A stretch of 64,000 nt of DNA from Paulinella micropora (taxonomy: Eukaryota; Cercozoa; Imbricatea; Euglyphida), in assembly GCA_009731375.1 (NCBI GenBank), contig BJOX01000269.1:262043-326042 (forward strand), written 5' to 3'. Shown here piece after piece: positions 26,491 to 38,272 of this stretch. Both the position numbers and the translations under genes were made by a program. Within the stretch, counting starts at the first letter, position 1. Each line of letters starts with the position of its first letter. The notes beneath the pieces were generated by a model, which saw only the letters and a list, made by a program, of their open reading frames with translations, had not been told where the DNA came from and ran no database searches.

Positions 26491-28958
26491 CAGGTGTCTC
26501 GTGTGTGTGTGTGTGTGTGTGTCACTGATCTGCTCTGTCTGAGACTCTACACTTTCCCCTATTCTATCCAAAGGAGACGGACCTGTTGACAGTAGCGATG
26601 GTGGCCAAGACTTGCCTTCTCCTGTCCCGCCTGCCTGCTCAACAGTCGTCAAAGCAGTCCTCTTTTCTGCGCTAGTCCCGCCGTCCCGTGCCTTTTTCCC
26701 TGGCATCATAGCATCTTTCCGTGAATCTATGCTATCTCCCTTCTTACCGGGTTTTTCGACACTTTCGTTGTCTTTTTCTCCGATATTCGCGGGTCTTAGC
26801 GATTCTTTCTTCACGGGTTTTGGCGAGTCTTTTTGCGAGATTTGCTGTGCACTCGCCCCCTTTCCCTTCCTCTCTCTCAGTATGCTCATCATCTCTCTCT
26901 CAGATGGATAATCATCAGAAGGGCGTGGGCGATTAAAAGGGTCCTGTGCTAAGTCTATAGCTGGGAAAAATGGATCTTGGTGTGCATGATAACCGCGGCA
27001 ATCAGCATACATCAATCTCTTTGCCGCATCTCCAGCTTTACCCCAACTGCCCCCTTGTCCAAACTTTACTCCACACCTCTCTCCTTTCCAGTTCTTCCCA
27101 TAACAACGAGTGGTTCTCGGGCCTGTCGTGTTATTCTTAGGAGTGGTTGTAGTGGGTTGTGGTGTTTCGTTGTCTGTGTCTCGAGTTCTGAGGGGGTGTT
27201 GGTGCCTGTTTCTCTTTGGGTTTCCGTTTCTCTTGCACATTGTTCTGTGAGGGTTTTGGTAGCAATGGTGAGGGTTGCACATGGCGTGCGCTCTGTGGGG
27301 TTGTGAGGGCAGGAGTCGTTGTTGTCGAGGTGTTGGGGTGTTGAGCACTAGTGAGAGTGCGTTGTGGAGGGTTGTGGGGTCTGTCTCGGAGTGTGTTGCG
27401 AGCCAGTGGAGCACTCGACAGTCCCCCCCACCACGGGCTCTTGTGGGTTTTTGTGAGGATTTGCTTTCACTTTGCTCCTGTTTGGTCTCACTTGCCTCCT
27501 CGCCCTCTTGCTCTGCGTCTTGAGCAATAATGCGTGCCCCACTCTCTATGTTTCCCTCCATAGCTTCCTCACCTCCTTCCATAATGACTAGCTCATACTC
27601 TTCTTTTTCTAAGCTATCACTCCCTTCAGACTCTTCTCCTCCTTCCTCCTCACTTTCCTCTCCTACTTCTCCTCTCATAAGAGTAACACCCTTGGCTCCT
27701 TTTTTTCGAAATTTGTCACTCTTGTTTTTATGTTTTCCTTTTGAGGAGTTGGATTGAGTATCCTTTGAACTAGTTTGTTTGGGGTTCTTCTTGAGCTTTG
27801 GGCAAAAACGCTTGGTGTGTCCTGTTTGGTAGCAGTTATAGCAGGTTGCCGTCAACCACCATTGCTGCTCTGACTCATCACTACCTTTCTTATTGCCCTT
27901 GCCGGCCCCTTCCCATGTTTAGTCCATTTGGAGTTATTCTCTCTCTTCTCTCCTTTCTCTCCTCTCTCTTCCTCTCTTAGCAGTAGGTTGGCTCCCTAAC
28001 CCTCTCTCCTCCTATCTTTCTCCTTTTTCCGTTCTTTTCTCGCTCTCTGTCTCTTCGCCTCCCACAGCACGTAAATTTTCTTTGCCGACTCTATGATTTC
28101 GTCATGTGTTGGTCTGTGTGCTGCTGCTAGCCTGTAGTAATCGTTGAAGAATGTTGTTCCGTATGCCTCGTGCTCAGCTAGCTTCTCTAACAGTCCGTTC
28201 ACTAACTCATCAGCCCCAAAATCAGTACCTCGCAAGGCTTCAAGCCAAAGCTTCTGGTTCTGATGTTGGGTCAGATATTCTTCCATATCTTCTGTCGGTC
28301 TTGGTCTCTGATCTTTCCACGCTTTCTCTTCAACATACCTAGCCGCACCGCTTAGATTACCGTATTTTTCTTTCACGATGCCGACTTTTTCAAACGGGCA
28401 TTTAGCCTTTTTGCTTCTTAGGAAAGCAACTACCTTCGCCTCCGAGAATGCGGTTGTCACGAGAAGTTGGAACATGCTACATCTCTGCAGGTATTGTTGT
28501 TCTTCTCTGTATCTCTTCTTTCTCAGTAGGTAGACGTCTTTGTTGGTTCTTGTCATCGCTCTCTTTCTTCTATTCTTCGCTTTTTCTCCCCAAGCTTTCT
28601 TCTCTTCTTTCGACAGATCTTTCCAGTTGTCTGGTTTGGGTATCACTACCTCTTTCTCGTCCTGTGTTTGTTGACTACTCCTCTGTCGTGTTCGTTTCTG
28701 CTGTGGTTGCTGTGTCTCTTCTTCGTCTTCTGATTCGTCTGGTGTGTCCACCTCATGTGGTTCTCGCGGTTCGTCCATTTTTTCTGCCTTTCTCATCCTA
28801 TCTCTGTCAAAGCCGTATTTTGCCTTTGCGGCCTTATAGTCTCTAAAAGCATCATGGAACATGTCGCCGAGAGTTGTGTTAATACCGTAGGCATACTCTT
28901 CTATCTGATAATAACAACTCTGCAAATCCTTTTTATTTCCGCTAAACACCGGAGTCAC
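26491..28958 (-). pseudogene. Retroelement gag-like gene with CCHC zinc knuckle
   Basis: Minus strand. It starts at the ATG at 28958 with TPVFSGNKKDLQSCYYQIEEY, a pattern like the first capsid segment of Ty1/Ty3-type gag. A 320-residue charged part ends at 27996. After a frame change the next part has a zinc knuckle CYNCYQTGHTKRFCP (C-x2-C-x4-H-x4-C) near 27840, then long Lys/Glu/Ser and Thr/Pro/His-rich stretches. The frame runs into the end of the CACTA-like element at 26490, so the element seems to have inserted in it. No pol part is seen on either side. Probably a dead fragment. Confidence 0.6.
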
Positions 28959-29813
28959 CTTTGAGACAGCAACTGTCTCGTGCCATACGCATTGTGCCGA
29001 AATTCGTTATCCCAGCGGCCGCTCATAACAGTTGATTAGGTAATTACCAGGTAACTCGCGTACCTTAATACCTTGGACGCCGGTTTGCTGAGAGACTCCG
29101 TTAGAAGCCACGATGCCAATCGACACTTTAATCACGCACGTAGATAGCAGAACTGACGACACAAAAGGTCACACTCGCACACTGGCTAACTGTAATTGTA
29201 CTTAATGAGTCCGATAAGTGTCCAATCCTGAATGCCAATATTACCGTCACGGACGGTCTATCACAATTATAGACTAGAACTACGGTCATTCTACAATACG
29301 AATAAATTACTCACAATTTCACTTGAAGTAATTACTAAAGTAAAAACGTAATTGTCCTAACAACGGTTCGTTGTGTAATTACCCCTAAGGGGCGGTCACC
29401 CGTATCGGACTGAAAGTTCAGTATCCCGCAAACTGACTCACAAGCCTTTTGAAGGGTAAGATCCTCTGAATATGTTTTCGGAGTTTGTGTCAAGTTTTCT
29501 GATAGTCATGTTTCACAAAATAGTAGTTACTAAGGAGACGCCGCTAAGTTACTACAATACTAGAGGCTGAGGAACACGGGGCAGTAACTTAATATTATTA
29601 TCCCAACCTTCATCCGTTACCACACAACCAAAACCAATTCCTCCTTCCCCAACCTCCCGCTCAAAAGCTTCGTCGCACTCAAAAACCCAAAACCCTACCC
29701 TTACTTCTACCAACAATAAGAACTCAAACGCAAACAAACTCAAACTTACCTAACTCATTGCAAAGGGGTGAGCACAGTCACTCGTGGTCTGGTAAATTAT
29801 TAAATAACTGTTC
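28959..29813. other. Non-coding, upstream of the gag fragment
   Basis: Mixed-composition sequence without a supported gene. It may hold the leader or LTR of the minus-strand gag element, but I find no repeat partner and no convincing primer-binding site. It contains cagcggccgctcat near 29012 and a short stretch gtaattactaaagtaaaaac near 29330 that loosely resembles the array modules of the CACTA region. Confidence 0.5.
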
Positions 29814-29888
29814 TTGAAAGTTAAATCCGCATCCTTGCCCTTTTTAGGGTTCGGGATTCGACACGTCTGCCTTGCCAGGCCGCCTACG

Positions 29889-30218
29889 ATGGACCGCCAT
29901 CGCAGCGACCAACGACAGCAACAAGACTCAAGGAGCTACAACCAGAGAAGCTCAGACCGTCGACGTGAAGAGAAGAACTACAACCCAGGGAACTCAGATC
30001 GACGACGTGATGACCGCACCCACCGACGGAGTCCAACCCCTCCCCCACGACGTAGAAGTAGGTCCTCTTCCCCACGCCGTACTCACCAACAACGCTCTGA
30101 CTCACGAACCTACCGTAATTATGACCGTCCCTATGAACGAAGACGAAGCCCAGATAGAAGACCCTACAGTTCCCAATCCAGAAGACAACGTTCGCCATCC
30201 CCCAGAGCCCAAGATTAA
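29889..30218 (+). CDS. Arg/Ser-rich (RS-type) ORF
   Basis: From the ATG at 29889, about 109 residues dominated by Arg, Ser, Asp and Pro, with RS and SP pairs (RRSRSSSPRRTHQQRS). It resembles RS domains and nucleic-acid-binding tails. An overlapping frame to 30282 has an equally good composition, so the real reading is uncertain. It heads the decayed retroelement and may be the start of its gag-like protein. Confidence 0.35.
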   Translation: MDRHRSDQRQQQDSRSYNQRSSDRRREEKNYNPGNSDRRRDDRTHRRSPTPPPRRRSRSSSPRRTHQQRSDSRTYRNYDRPYERRRSPDRRPYSSQSRRQRSPSPRAQD

Positions 30219-30332
30219 GGACGAGAAAGAAGGTTCGAACGACAACCATCACCCTCCCATTCTACCTCAAAACATAACTTAGACTCAGACAAACACACAT
30301 CAATACAGAAACCAGATCCCTATGGTGTTAGT

Positions 30333-32180
30333 ATGGCACGTCTTCGGAAGCAGATGCTGGACGATAGGGACAAGAAACGACAACAACAACGCTCACCTTT
30401 AACACAAAGCCAAAACTACAGTCAACCACTCCATTATGATCGTCTTATCACTTTGGATGTCTGCCATACTACTCTTCTCATGCAATTCACGAATGGACAA
30501 GCACTGGCATGGAAACGTAACCTACTTTCGCGGAGCCAAAGAGTTGCATTGGGAGCAAAGAGCAATCCGGATGCCCTCAAAGACGAAGAACTGGTCGATC
30601 AATGGACGAAGACTGAAGCTTCCCGAAACAACCCTCGTTCCCCACTCTTAATGCCATTCTATGGTGGTTCCCACCGTTCATTCGTCGAAACCCAACTTTC
30701 GCAAGTTGACGACAACACCACCAATCAAACTGCACGTTTGGCACTCAGCAAAGCACTCGTTGAAGCAGCTAAAGCCGGTGGTGTTCGTGATGCACTAGAT
30801 ACCAACATCGACAGCATCTCTTTTAATGGTCTAATCCATTTGCTAACAAGGAACGGATATTGGTCCTGGGAGCTTGCAGCCAACATCTATGATGCCCTTC
30901 TCTATGTCCATAACTCTACAGATCGTGAAGAAGGAGCCCAAGATGGTGATGCCCTGTCAGAAAAAGAGATCCTTGCAAACTCGCATGTCCATAAGATATC
31001 TACCCTATGGTTTGATGCACTTCGCACATCCGTCGAACAACAGAGAAACCATTGGAGAATGGGCGGTGCACTGAACGACTGCTTCGCAAAAGCATTACTC
31101 TCAATACTGACGTATGTGGAAACACACTATGACTCAGCTAACTGCATTGTCAAAGAATACCGCCAAGTTCCCCTTAACTCTACATATACCTCTAGTAAAT
31201 CATCGACATCGACAAGCAAAGTGGAGAAAACGACTTCCCTGCCAAAAGGACCTCCCCCCGTCATAGTAATACGTAAACGCAAAGATGATTCCACCAACAA
31301 GGTCCCGACAAAGACGAGCACAAACAAGAAAGGCAAGACCAGTCCCACTGTTGAAATCGATACGAAAGAGACTGCCCCTCAGAAGAACACCGACGTCGCA
31401 AAACCAACTCTACCAAGACAGGATCTAGTTGAAGAAGTGTTAACCCCGTCCTCAAGTGCTCCGAGTTCTCGATCTCCCAGTATGCCGGCAGCATCGCAAC
31501 AACCCCCTTTGCCAACTACAAAGAATAAGGATAAAGATGGCAAAATACCTGAACAAAATTCAGAAACTTCAGCTGTAACAGTCGAAGAAGATACCGCTCC
31601 GGTGACCCAACCTTTGAACCTGCATTACATTCACTCCCAGCTCTACCCTTCCAGACTTGCACCTAATACTAAACTCTCATCCTACTTTACTTCAAATGAC
31701 CCTGCTGATGATGATGACCCACAGTCTCGAGCGGATGATGCTGCACTCTATCTTGCCCTAGGAGCCGATCCAAGACCCTCCCACCTTCGCCTCTCCAGCC
31801 GGCAAGCAAGGAAGCAAGCTAGGTCCTTACCTAATCCGATTGATTTCCCCAACCTACCTTTGCCCCGTACTATAGCGCGACGTCAAGTTGAGGCGTCCAA
31901 TGCTCTCCCGACCAACACCAGCATGCAAGCAACACCGACCCTATCTATGTCCCCGCACCTAGCCCCTCCTGTCCTGACGGGACTCCATCTTACTCCAACA
32001 ATTCTAGATCTCATTGTTCTCCATTCTGAACAACTTCGGGGAGTTCCAAAACCTACTCAGCCAAAGCCGAATGGGAGGAACGACGACAACATCCACAACC
32101 TTGAGGACAACTACAACTGCACCCAACTCGAATCCCGAAGGACCCACTACAACGTTTGTCTCGTCTGTAGTGAGAGTTGA
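30333..32180 (+). CDS. Gag-like protein of unknown family (615 aa)
   Basis: 615 residues. Residues 1-270 look folded and mainly helical (RLALSKALVEAAKAGGVRD, SWELAANIYDALLYVHNST), as in a capsid-type domain. Residues 280-470 are Lys/Thr/Ser/Pro-rich and probably disordered. The end turns into Ser/Thr/Pro-rich sequence that continues in other frames to 32672. There is no zinc knuckle. The position upstream of the RT in one direction supports a gag-like or ORF1 role. No family is recognised. Confidence 0.45.
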   Translation: MARLRKQMLDDRDKKRQQQRSPLTQSQNYSQPLHYDRLITLDVCHTTLLMQFTNGQALAWKRNLLSRSQRVALGAKSNPDALKDEELVDQWTKTEASRNNPRSPLLMPFYGGSHRSFVETQLSQVDDNTTNQTARLALSKALVEAAKAGGVRDALDTNIDSISFNGLIHLLTRNGYWSWELAANIYDALLYVHNSTDREEGAQDGDALSEKEILANSHVHKISTLWFDALRTSVEQQRNHWRMGGALNDCFAKALLSILTYVETHYDSANCIVKEYRQVPLNSTYTSSKSSTSTSKVEKTTSLPKGPPPVIVIRKRKDDSTNKVPTKTSTNKKGKTSPTVEIDTKETAPQKNTDVAKPTLPRQDLVEEVLTPSSSAPSSRSPSMPAASQQPPLPTTKNKDKDGKIPEQNSETSAVTVEEDTAPVTQPLNLHYIHSQLYPSRLAPNTKLSSYFTSNDPADDDDPQSRADDAALYLALGADPRPSHLRLSSRQARKQARSLPNPIDFPNLPLPRTIARRQVEASNALPTNTSMQATPTLSMSPHLAPPVLTGLHLTPTILDLIVLHSEQLRGVPKPTQPKPNGRNDDNIHNLEDNYNCTQLESRRTHYNVCLVCSES

Positions 32181-33749
32181 TAGCTGTCCTTTACCCCCTT
32201 GCCCGAGCACACCGTCACCAACGAGCAGCAGCAGTAGCAGCAATAGCAGTAACAGCAGCAGTAGCAACGTTACCAAACCAAACACCCTGGAGTCCACAAC
32301 TATACCGAACCACCGAACTCCCACCGGCAAGCAGAATACAACAAAGGAGTCCCCATTACTACACACTGCAAATGCGGAGAAAGAGCCCCCAGTAAAGACG
32401 ACATGGATAGCAAGGAGGACACCCATCAGGAAAATAAATCACTTGACAAAGAGGAAAAGTTGACGAGTCCCTCTGCCCCCGCTACTGTTAACAAGAACGA
32501 CAACAAAGTGGAACAAGACCAACAAGAAGAACCAGTAGTGGAGCAAGCTGAATCATCAAAGCCCATCCAGAAAGACCCAACTACAGCCAAATCCGCTCTC
32601 TCCCCAACCATCACACGGCAACTAAGACACCAGGTGCAGAAAAAGCTGACACCTACAAGAAGGAACGCATAGGGATGTATGGAGTGCCTGGATTTGATTG
32701 AGGAATCGGAGTGTACCCTTAAGAAATTTACCAACAGAGTACGGAACCTAATCAAACTGTCTCAAGGGAACCCTGCCAATATCCACCGACACTCCCGAAC
32801 CATAACTGTCAACTTTGCAATCGCTAGACGACTATTTCGCCTACTTAGCACCCAACTCGTTAATGCAAGGCTGGCACTCTCTAAAGCTAAACGAATCCGC
32901 TGGTCTGCGTACACCCCTCTAATGAAAACTACCTATTATCTTCTGATCGCAGCCCTTGTCTTCAACAACACTGATCCTGCCCTCCGCCGATTCAAACCCA
33001 TGCTGAGTTTACTGTAACGCCACAACCGAGCCCAGTTCCCTTTCACCATACCGGATCCTGGCCGTATGCAAGTGATCTACGCACCCAGCACCATCCAAAG
33101 CTATATCGATGAGTCCTTCCAGTGGGAAAAGCGTATGAAATCTGAACTACGGGGAATGCGATACTTCAACGGCTCGCAGCATCATCAACCTGGTCGGACC
33201 CGTCTTCTCTCGCGAGGATGTCAACTTGGCATGCACCGTTTTCTATCCCTACCCCTTCTTCTCATGGGACCACTCCAAAATCAACCAACGAAGATGGAAC
33301 AAGACTCGGCCCAAGCCAACCGACGTTCAATGGAAATGAAATTCATCGCCTGGCTTAAACCAACTCTCAACATGAGACGCAGAGCCTACCCCCACGCTAC
33401 TTTTCAAACAGACAACAATCCGAGACCCTTTGCCCGACACCGTCCCACTTTCCCACATGAAGTTTGCAACTTCAGCTCCCCACACCCATGCCGTACACAA
33501 TGCAGAAGCTTCGCGAATGCTCATAGGCATATGGAAAATCTTACATTTTGGCAAGCCATTCCGAACCAGGGCCCCATACCAGTACGTCATTCAATCTCCG
33601 CAATCTGCGACGATATGGAACCAGGCACGGTCTTCAAGCTCAGAAAATATGGGAGAGGAAACGGACTGCAGGATTGGGATTAGATCGCACGGTTCTATGG
33701 TGCAACTAAGATTTATGAAAGCTCCCAGATCTCCCCTAGTCAGCCTTAC

Positions 33750-35913
33750 GTGATGCTACGATCCGCCGCTGCCCGACACTATCTTACCCAACCTGGTGCC
33801 CAATGCCTTATGCGCCTATGGAACTCCGGACCTATACTGGAACTGACCCAAGACCTGCACGTTGAATTGATAGCATTTCGTCCCCACCGCTGGGTCAAAC
33901 ACCTCCGCAAAGCAACTGCCTTCCAAGCCATGCGGGTATGGCAGCAAGCAAAGAGCATTGCAAACCACCGAACCAAACTCTATGCCTGCAATGTCCTTAC
34001 ACATCACCTACGTAAACGCCAACCCCTTATCATATCTAACAAAACTTACACTATGGAGTCCAATGACCGGATGGGCATCAGTAGAAGATACCTCCGTACC
34101 CTACAAGAACGAATCTTGCGACTCTTTGTTGCTGATACAAACGTCCGGAAAACTTTGATCTCGATGTGCAAAGTTGCCTTTAAACGACCTGCCTCCATCG
34201 CATCGCAACTAATCAATGCCCCACGGCATCTAGCTAAGTTCAAACTCCAACCGCACACAATGGAAAAACCAGCCTGCATCTGCCAAGCTTGGAATAAGAG
34301 TATTCTGTCACAACATGCGGCCTTCAGACTGGCTTCGTTAGATGGATCCCTTGGCGACATTGGGATACCAAATCCCACGCCAGGCTTTGTTCTCAAGTCG
34401 CTTCTCTGCTCTACCATCTCCTTTGTCAAAGGAATCCAACGCGCCCTTCATCTCCCCTCTGTAGACTTCGATCGTAAAGAAGAGAAACAGAGTAACAAGA
34501 GCTATGCCCAAGCTTCCGACGAACTAGACTGTAAGTCCTGGATCAACTTTCTATATGCGATGTCTCAACAAATACCACACCGCAACAAATACTACCTTGG
34601 TCGCCTACTTGGTACGTTTAAGTCACTAAGCGACACCTGCCCAAAACCACCCCCACACTCTGTATCCGAAAGAGACGTGTTACAAGCTAGAGTCCGCCTT
34701 TCACGTATGGTAGTTCAAGCACTTGACAAGAACAATAATCAACTATGGGTCGAGTGCCCGGTCCTAACATGGGAACGAATTCAAAAGGAGGTCGTCAAAG
34801 CGCAATCCTTTCTACCTGTTACTACTGACCGTACCCAACTCCTTCGGGCCTATCGTGATGATTTCGAATTCTACAACCTTGCTCGCTTTGGATCCCTCCG
34901 CACCCGAAAAACAGCAATCCACTCTACAACCTTACTGCCGAAGCACAAAGACCCCACCAACAAAACCAGACTAATTTGCAACTAAGCCCGATCCCCCTGG
35001 CGACCCATCCTACGGCGAGTAGGCAAAATTCTAAGCTTTCTCACAAAAGAACTATCCACAAGAGTGCGAACCTTCAACCTAAACCGACTCGATGAAATCC
35101 AATCCCACCTAGACCGAGCCTACCGCACATTCTCTGATATAAATACTACCTCGGGAACAAAACGTACCATCAAAGCCTTCCAGTTTGATGTCAAACAAAT
35201 GTTTACCTGGCTATCCCAATCCAGTACTATGCAGTCACTACGCTTCGTGCTTGCCCAAATTACCTTCCAACCACCCAGATCCCGTAACTGGAAACCTGTG
35301 GTATATATATCCAAAGCACTCATGCAGAATGGCAAGTACGACATTGGATGGAACCGTCGCTACGCTCCTCAAGATTACATTGCCTTTACATTCGAAGATA
35401 TTATTAACATCGTACAACTTGACTTTGCCCATTCCCACTTCATCATTGGTGCCGCTGTTTTCGTCCAGAAAGATGGATGCCCGATTGGAGGATATTATTA
35501 ACATCGTACAGCTTGACTTTGCCCATTCCCACTTCATCATTGGTGACGCTGTTTTCGTCCAGAAAGATGGATGCCCGATTGGAGGATATCTATCTTCCCC
35601 TCTTGCGCAAATGAAATGCATGTGTGACGAAGTGGTCTTCATTCGTACGTTAATCACGCAAATATTCTCGAAGCGAATCTACGGTATCCGTCAGGTCGAT
35701 GATCTTCTCCTCCTAATCCTTGCAAACTGGGCGGATGAAGCCGAGGTACAAGAAGCATACAAACTACTGCAAGCCATTCGAAACTCAGGCACAGCACAAG
35801 AGTCACCGTCCCAACCCCATGCCTACACTGGCGGCCTGGACTTGGAAGAAGATACCCTTGAACCAACCAACACTGCCTTCGTTGTTGACTTTGCGGGAAC
35901 TCCATCAATCTAA
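33750..35913 (+). pseudogene. Reverse transcriptase, broken by a stop and a duplication
   Basis: The first frame, 33750-34985, ends with LLPKHKDPTNKTRLICN, the finger motif of RTs, then a TAA. The same frame continues with SPWRPILRRVGKILSFL and motif A FQFDVKQMFTWLS. The fingers and palm follow to a 94-bp tandem duplication at 35397-35584 that shifts the frame. After it come motif B GCPIGGYLSSPLAQMK and motif C YGIRQVDDLLLLI. The Q-V-D-D form and the G-C-P-I-G-G motif B differ from LTR and common LINE RTs and look closer to poorly described protist-type or Penelope-like RTs. A 411-residue region before the RT has no assigned domain. Confidence 0.6.
35397..35584 (+). repeat. 94-bp tandem duplication inside the RT
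   Basis: 35397-35490 repeats at 35491-35584 with two base differences. Since 94 is not a multiple of three, it shifts the RT frame between motifs A and B. The second copy continues in frame into motif B. Confidence 0.9.
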
Positions 35914-36341
35914 ACCAAGACCCGCTAATGAACTACAGCATCCGACCCCTCTTTAAAAACTGAAACGATATGATAGCCCATAACCACAAACCAGTACCGC
36001 GCCTACCGCCGTACTCTCAATGTATTCACCGTACTTTACTCCACGCTACCCTTGTCGGCATGCTCTCCAACTTTGCAAACCAAACTAACTCAGAAAATCT
36101 CCTACTCTCCGCAACACTCCAACTTATGGTCGAGGTGCCTTACCCTTCTTCAATCTGGAAAGCAGCATTGGATCGTGTGTACTTCCTTCGCCCGGAAAAA
36201 TGGAGCAGTCTTGCAGTGATCATCCGTACATTCGCTCACCTACCGATGGAGCTACGGGAGAAGCTAACCTACGCTGAGCAGTGGGCTTACCTACGGACAA
36301 TCTTCCCACAAGCCACTGACTCCTGGCAATGCGACGTTTGA

Positions 36342-38272
36342 CACTGGCCCATCTACCTCCAGTATCCACTATACCCTCACCCGCCGCCTTGCAGGCCCCC
36401 GGTCTCAGTAACCGGGGAACTAGCTTACTCGGTCACTGAGGAACTAATAATTTTCCATAAAAATATATTACAATCCGTACCATTTTTAAGACTTTTACTA
36501 AGTTAGCTATACGTTGATTCATTTATTAATCATAGTCTGCAATACAGTCCTCACTTTCCTACACCTTACCTCTAATTTTCAAGTTTTTTCAAGTTTCTTC
36601 AAGTTCAATTTCAAGTTTTCACAAGTTTTTCAAGTTTTTTCCAACTTTTACCTGTTTTTTCACGTCGTGGGTGTACAGCAAAAAATGACCTGAACTCTTA
36701 CAATTACATTTTTACCCCTATCAACCATAAACGTTTTTTTGCACTGACCTGCTCTCTCTTCCCTTCCACTTCACCCAACACTACCGGGACAGAAAAAATC
36801 TTGGAGCGCCCAGAAATCCCGGGAACGTGATTTATATCACTTTTCCGAGATTTTTTATCCCGGAATCATGATTTGTAATCTTGGAAATTGATTGAAATCA
36901 TGACTTCATGATAAAAATCTTGGACATGTGATTTAAATCTTGAGTGAAAAAATCTTGGAAAATCATGGAAACGTGAAAATATCTTGGAAACATAAAAAAA
37001 TCCTGGACCCATGACATTGAATCCTGGACCCATGACAAAGTCATGGTTCCAGGATTTAAAATCACGGCCACAAGATCGTACCATCATGGGTCCAAGATCG
37101 TGCATCTTGCGTCCAAGATCGTGCATCTTGCGTCCAAGATTTGCATCTTGGAGTCAAGATAAAATCTTGAATTCAAGACTTTGTATTGAATCCAGGATTC
37201 AAGGTTGTAAACACGTTTTCAAGATTGTAATCATGTTCCCAGGATAATAATCATGCTTCCAAGATTGTAATCACGATGCAAGATCGTAATCACAAAGCCA
37301 TGATTTTTATCATGAGTTTGGAAATTTTATCATGGGTTTTGTGTTTGATCTTGAATTTTAGACTTACATCTTGTAATTTAGAATACTTCCGAGGACATTA
37401 TTGTAAATAATGTTTTCAGGATTTTTATCTTGATTTCAAGATTTTTGATCTTGAGCTCAAGATAAAAGTCATGGAGTGATTTCAATCATGGAATCGTGAC
37501 ATAAGCTCTTTGAATCATGGACAGAATACATACGTTTTATTGTACTAAGAATATTTAATCAAAGTTTTCAGGGCAGTATAATGATTAATTCATTGATATT
37601 TTGCGCAATTACTGCAGAAAAGTTTTTATTGTTTATCAGACAGAGCACTTTAACGACCGGCCAAAACATACACCGTTGACAATTCACCGTTTTTGACCGG
37701 CTCGTTAGATTCTCCTCTGCACGACGTTTCGACTTCACTAACTAGTTTTCGATTCCGTTCAGAAATGATTCCAAACGGTCAAGTCAAAGATCTTTTCAGA
37801 AAAGATTAACTATTGCTTTTCCCCCCCAATTCACCCTTTTTCCCAAATTCACCGTGAATCACGCATGTGACGGTAAATACGGTCAAGGTGAGGAGAACGG
37901 AGAAAAAGCACAATATTTGACTGTCTAATACTTCCCGTTCCCAGTCATTTTGACTTTGCAAACCCCCAAAGCATTTTGGAATTTCAAGTAAGACAACCCA
38001 ATCCCATCCGTTAGGTTACTGTTTAACTTGAAGAACAGACAATTTATCCGTTTGAGAACCGGAGACCAACCCATCCACAATCTACATATCACCCTTGATC
38101 GTAAGTTGCAACCCAAGTCTGCAACCGAGTTCGAAATTACGTAAATAAACGAAGTTGACCGTTCTGATATTTACTGGTATTTTCACCTGCTCTCATAGAG
38201 TCAGTTACTCAAAGCAGCCATAGTGTTCTTATTAAGAGTTCGTTGTATCTGCATACTTGAACAGATAAGTAC
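36342..38272. other. Non-coding region, hairpin and caagttttt repeats
   Basis: It opens with a GC hairpin around ggtctcagtaaccgggg (36398-36440). Then follow short repeats of caagttttt (36580-36650), the degenerate array at 36790-37510 and AT-rich sequence to 38272. I see no supported gene. Confidence 0.6.
36790..37510. repeat. Degenerate short inverted and direct repeats (tcatgatt / aatcttgga)
   Basis: Dozens of 8-12-base words such as aatcttgga, atcatgat, tccaagat, tcaagat and catgg in both orientations, with spacings of roughly 10-20 bases. The layout recalls the subterminal repeats of DNA transposons or an old satellite. No unit of constant length is visible. Confidence 0.6.

Larger units (their letters stand above)
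29814..36341 (+). mobile_element. Decayed retroelement with unusual reverse transcriptase
   Basis: A 6.5-kb plus-strand run with one base composition (rich in C and A) and a series of broken frames: an RS-rich ORF, a long gag-like ORF, short ORFs at 32403-33017 and 33066-33683, and then an RT. The RT has one in-frame stop and a tandem duplication. I find no LTRs, integrase, GIY-YIG or endonuclease domain. The class (LINE, Penelope, DIRS or other) is not determined. Confidence 0.55.
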
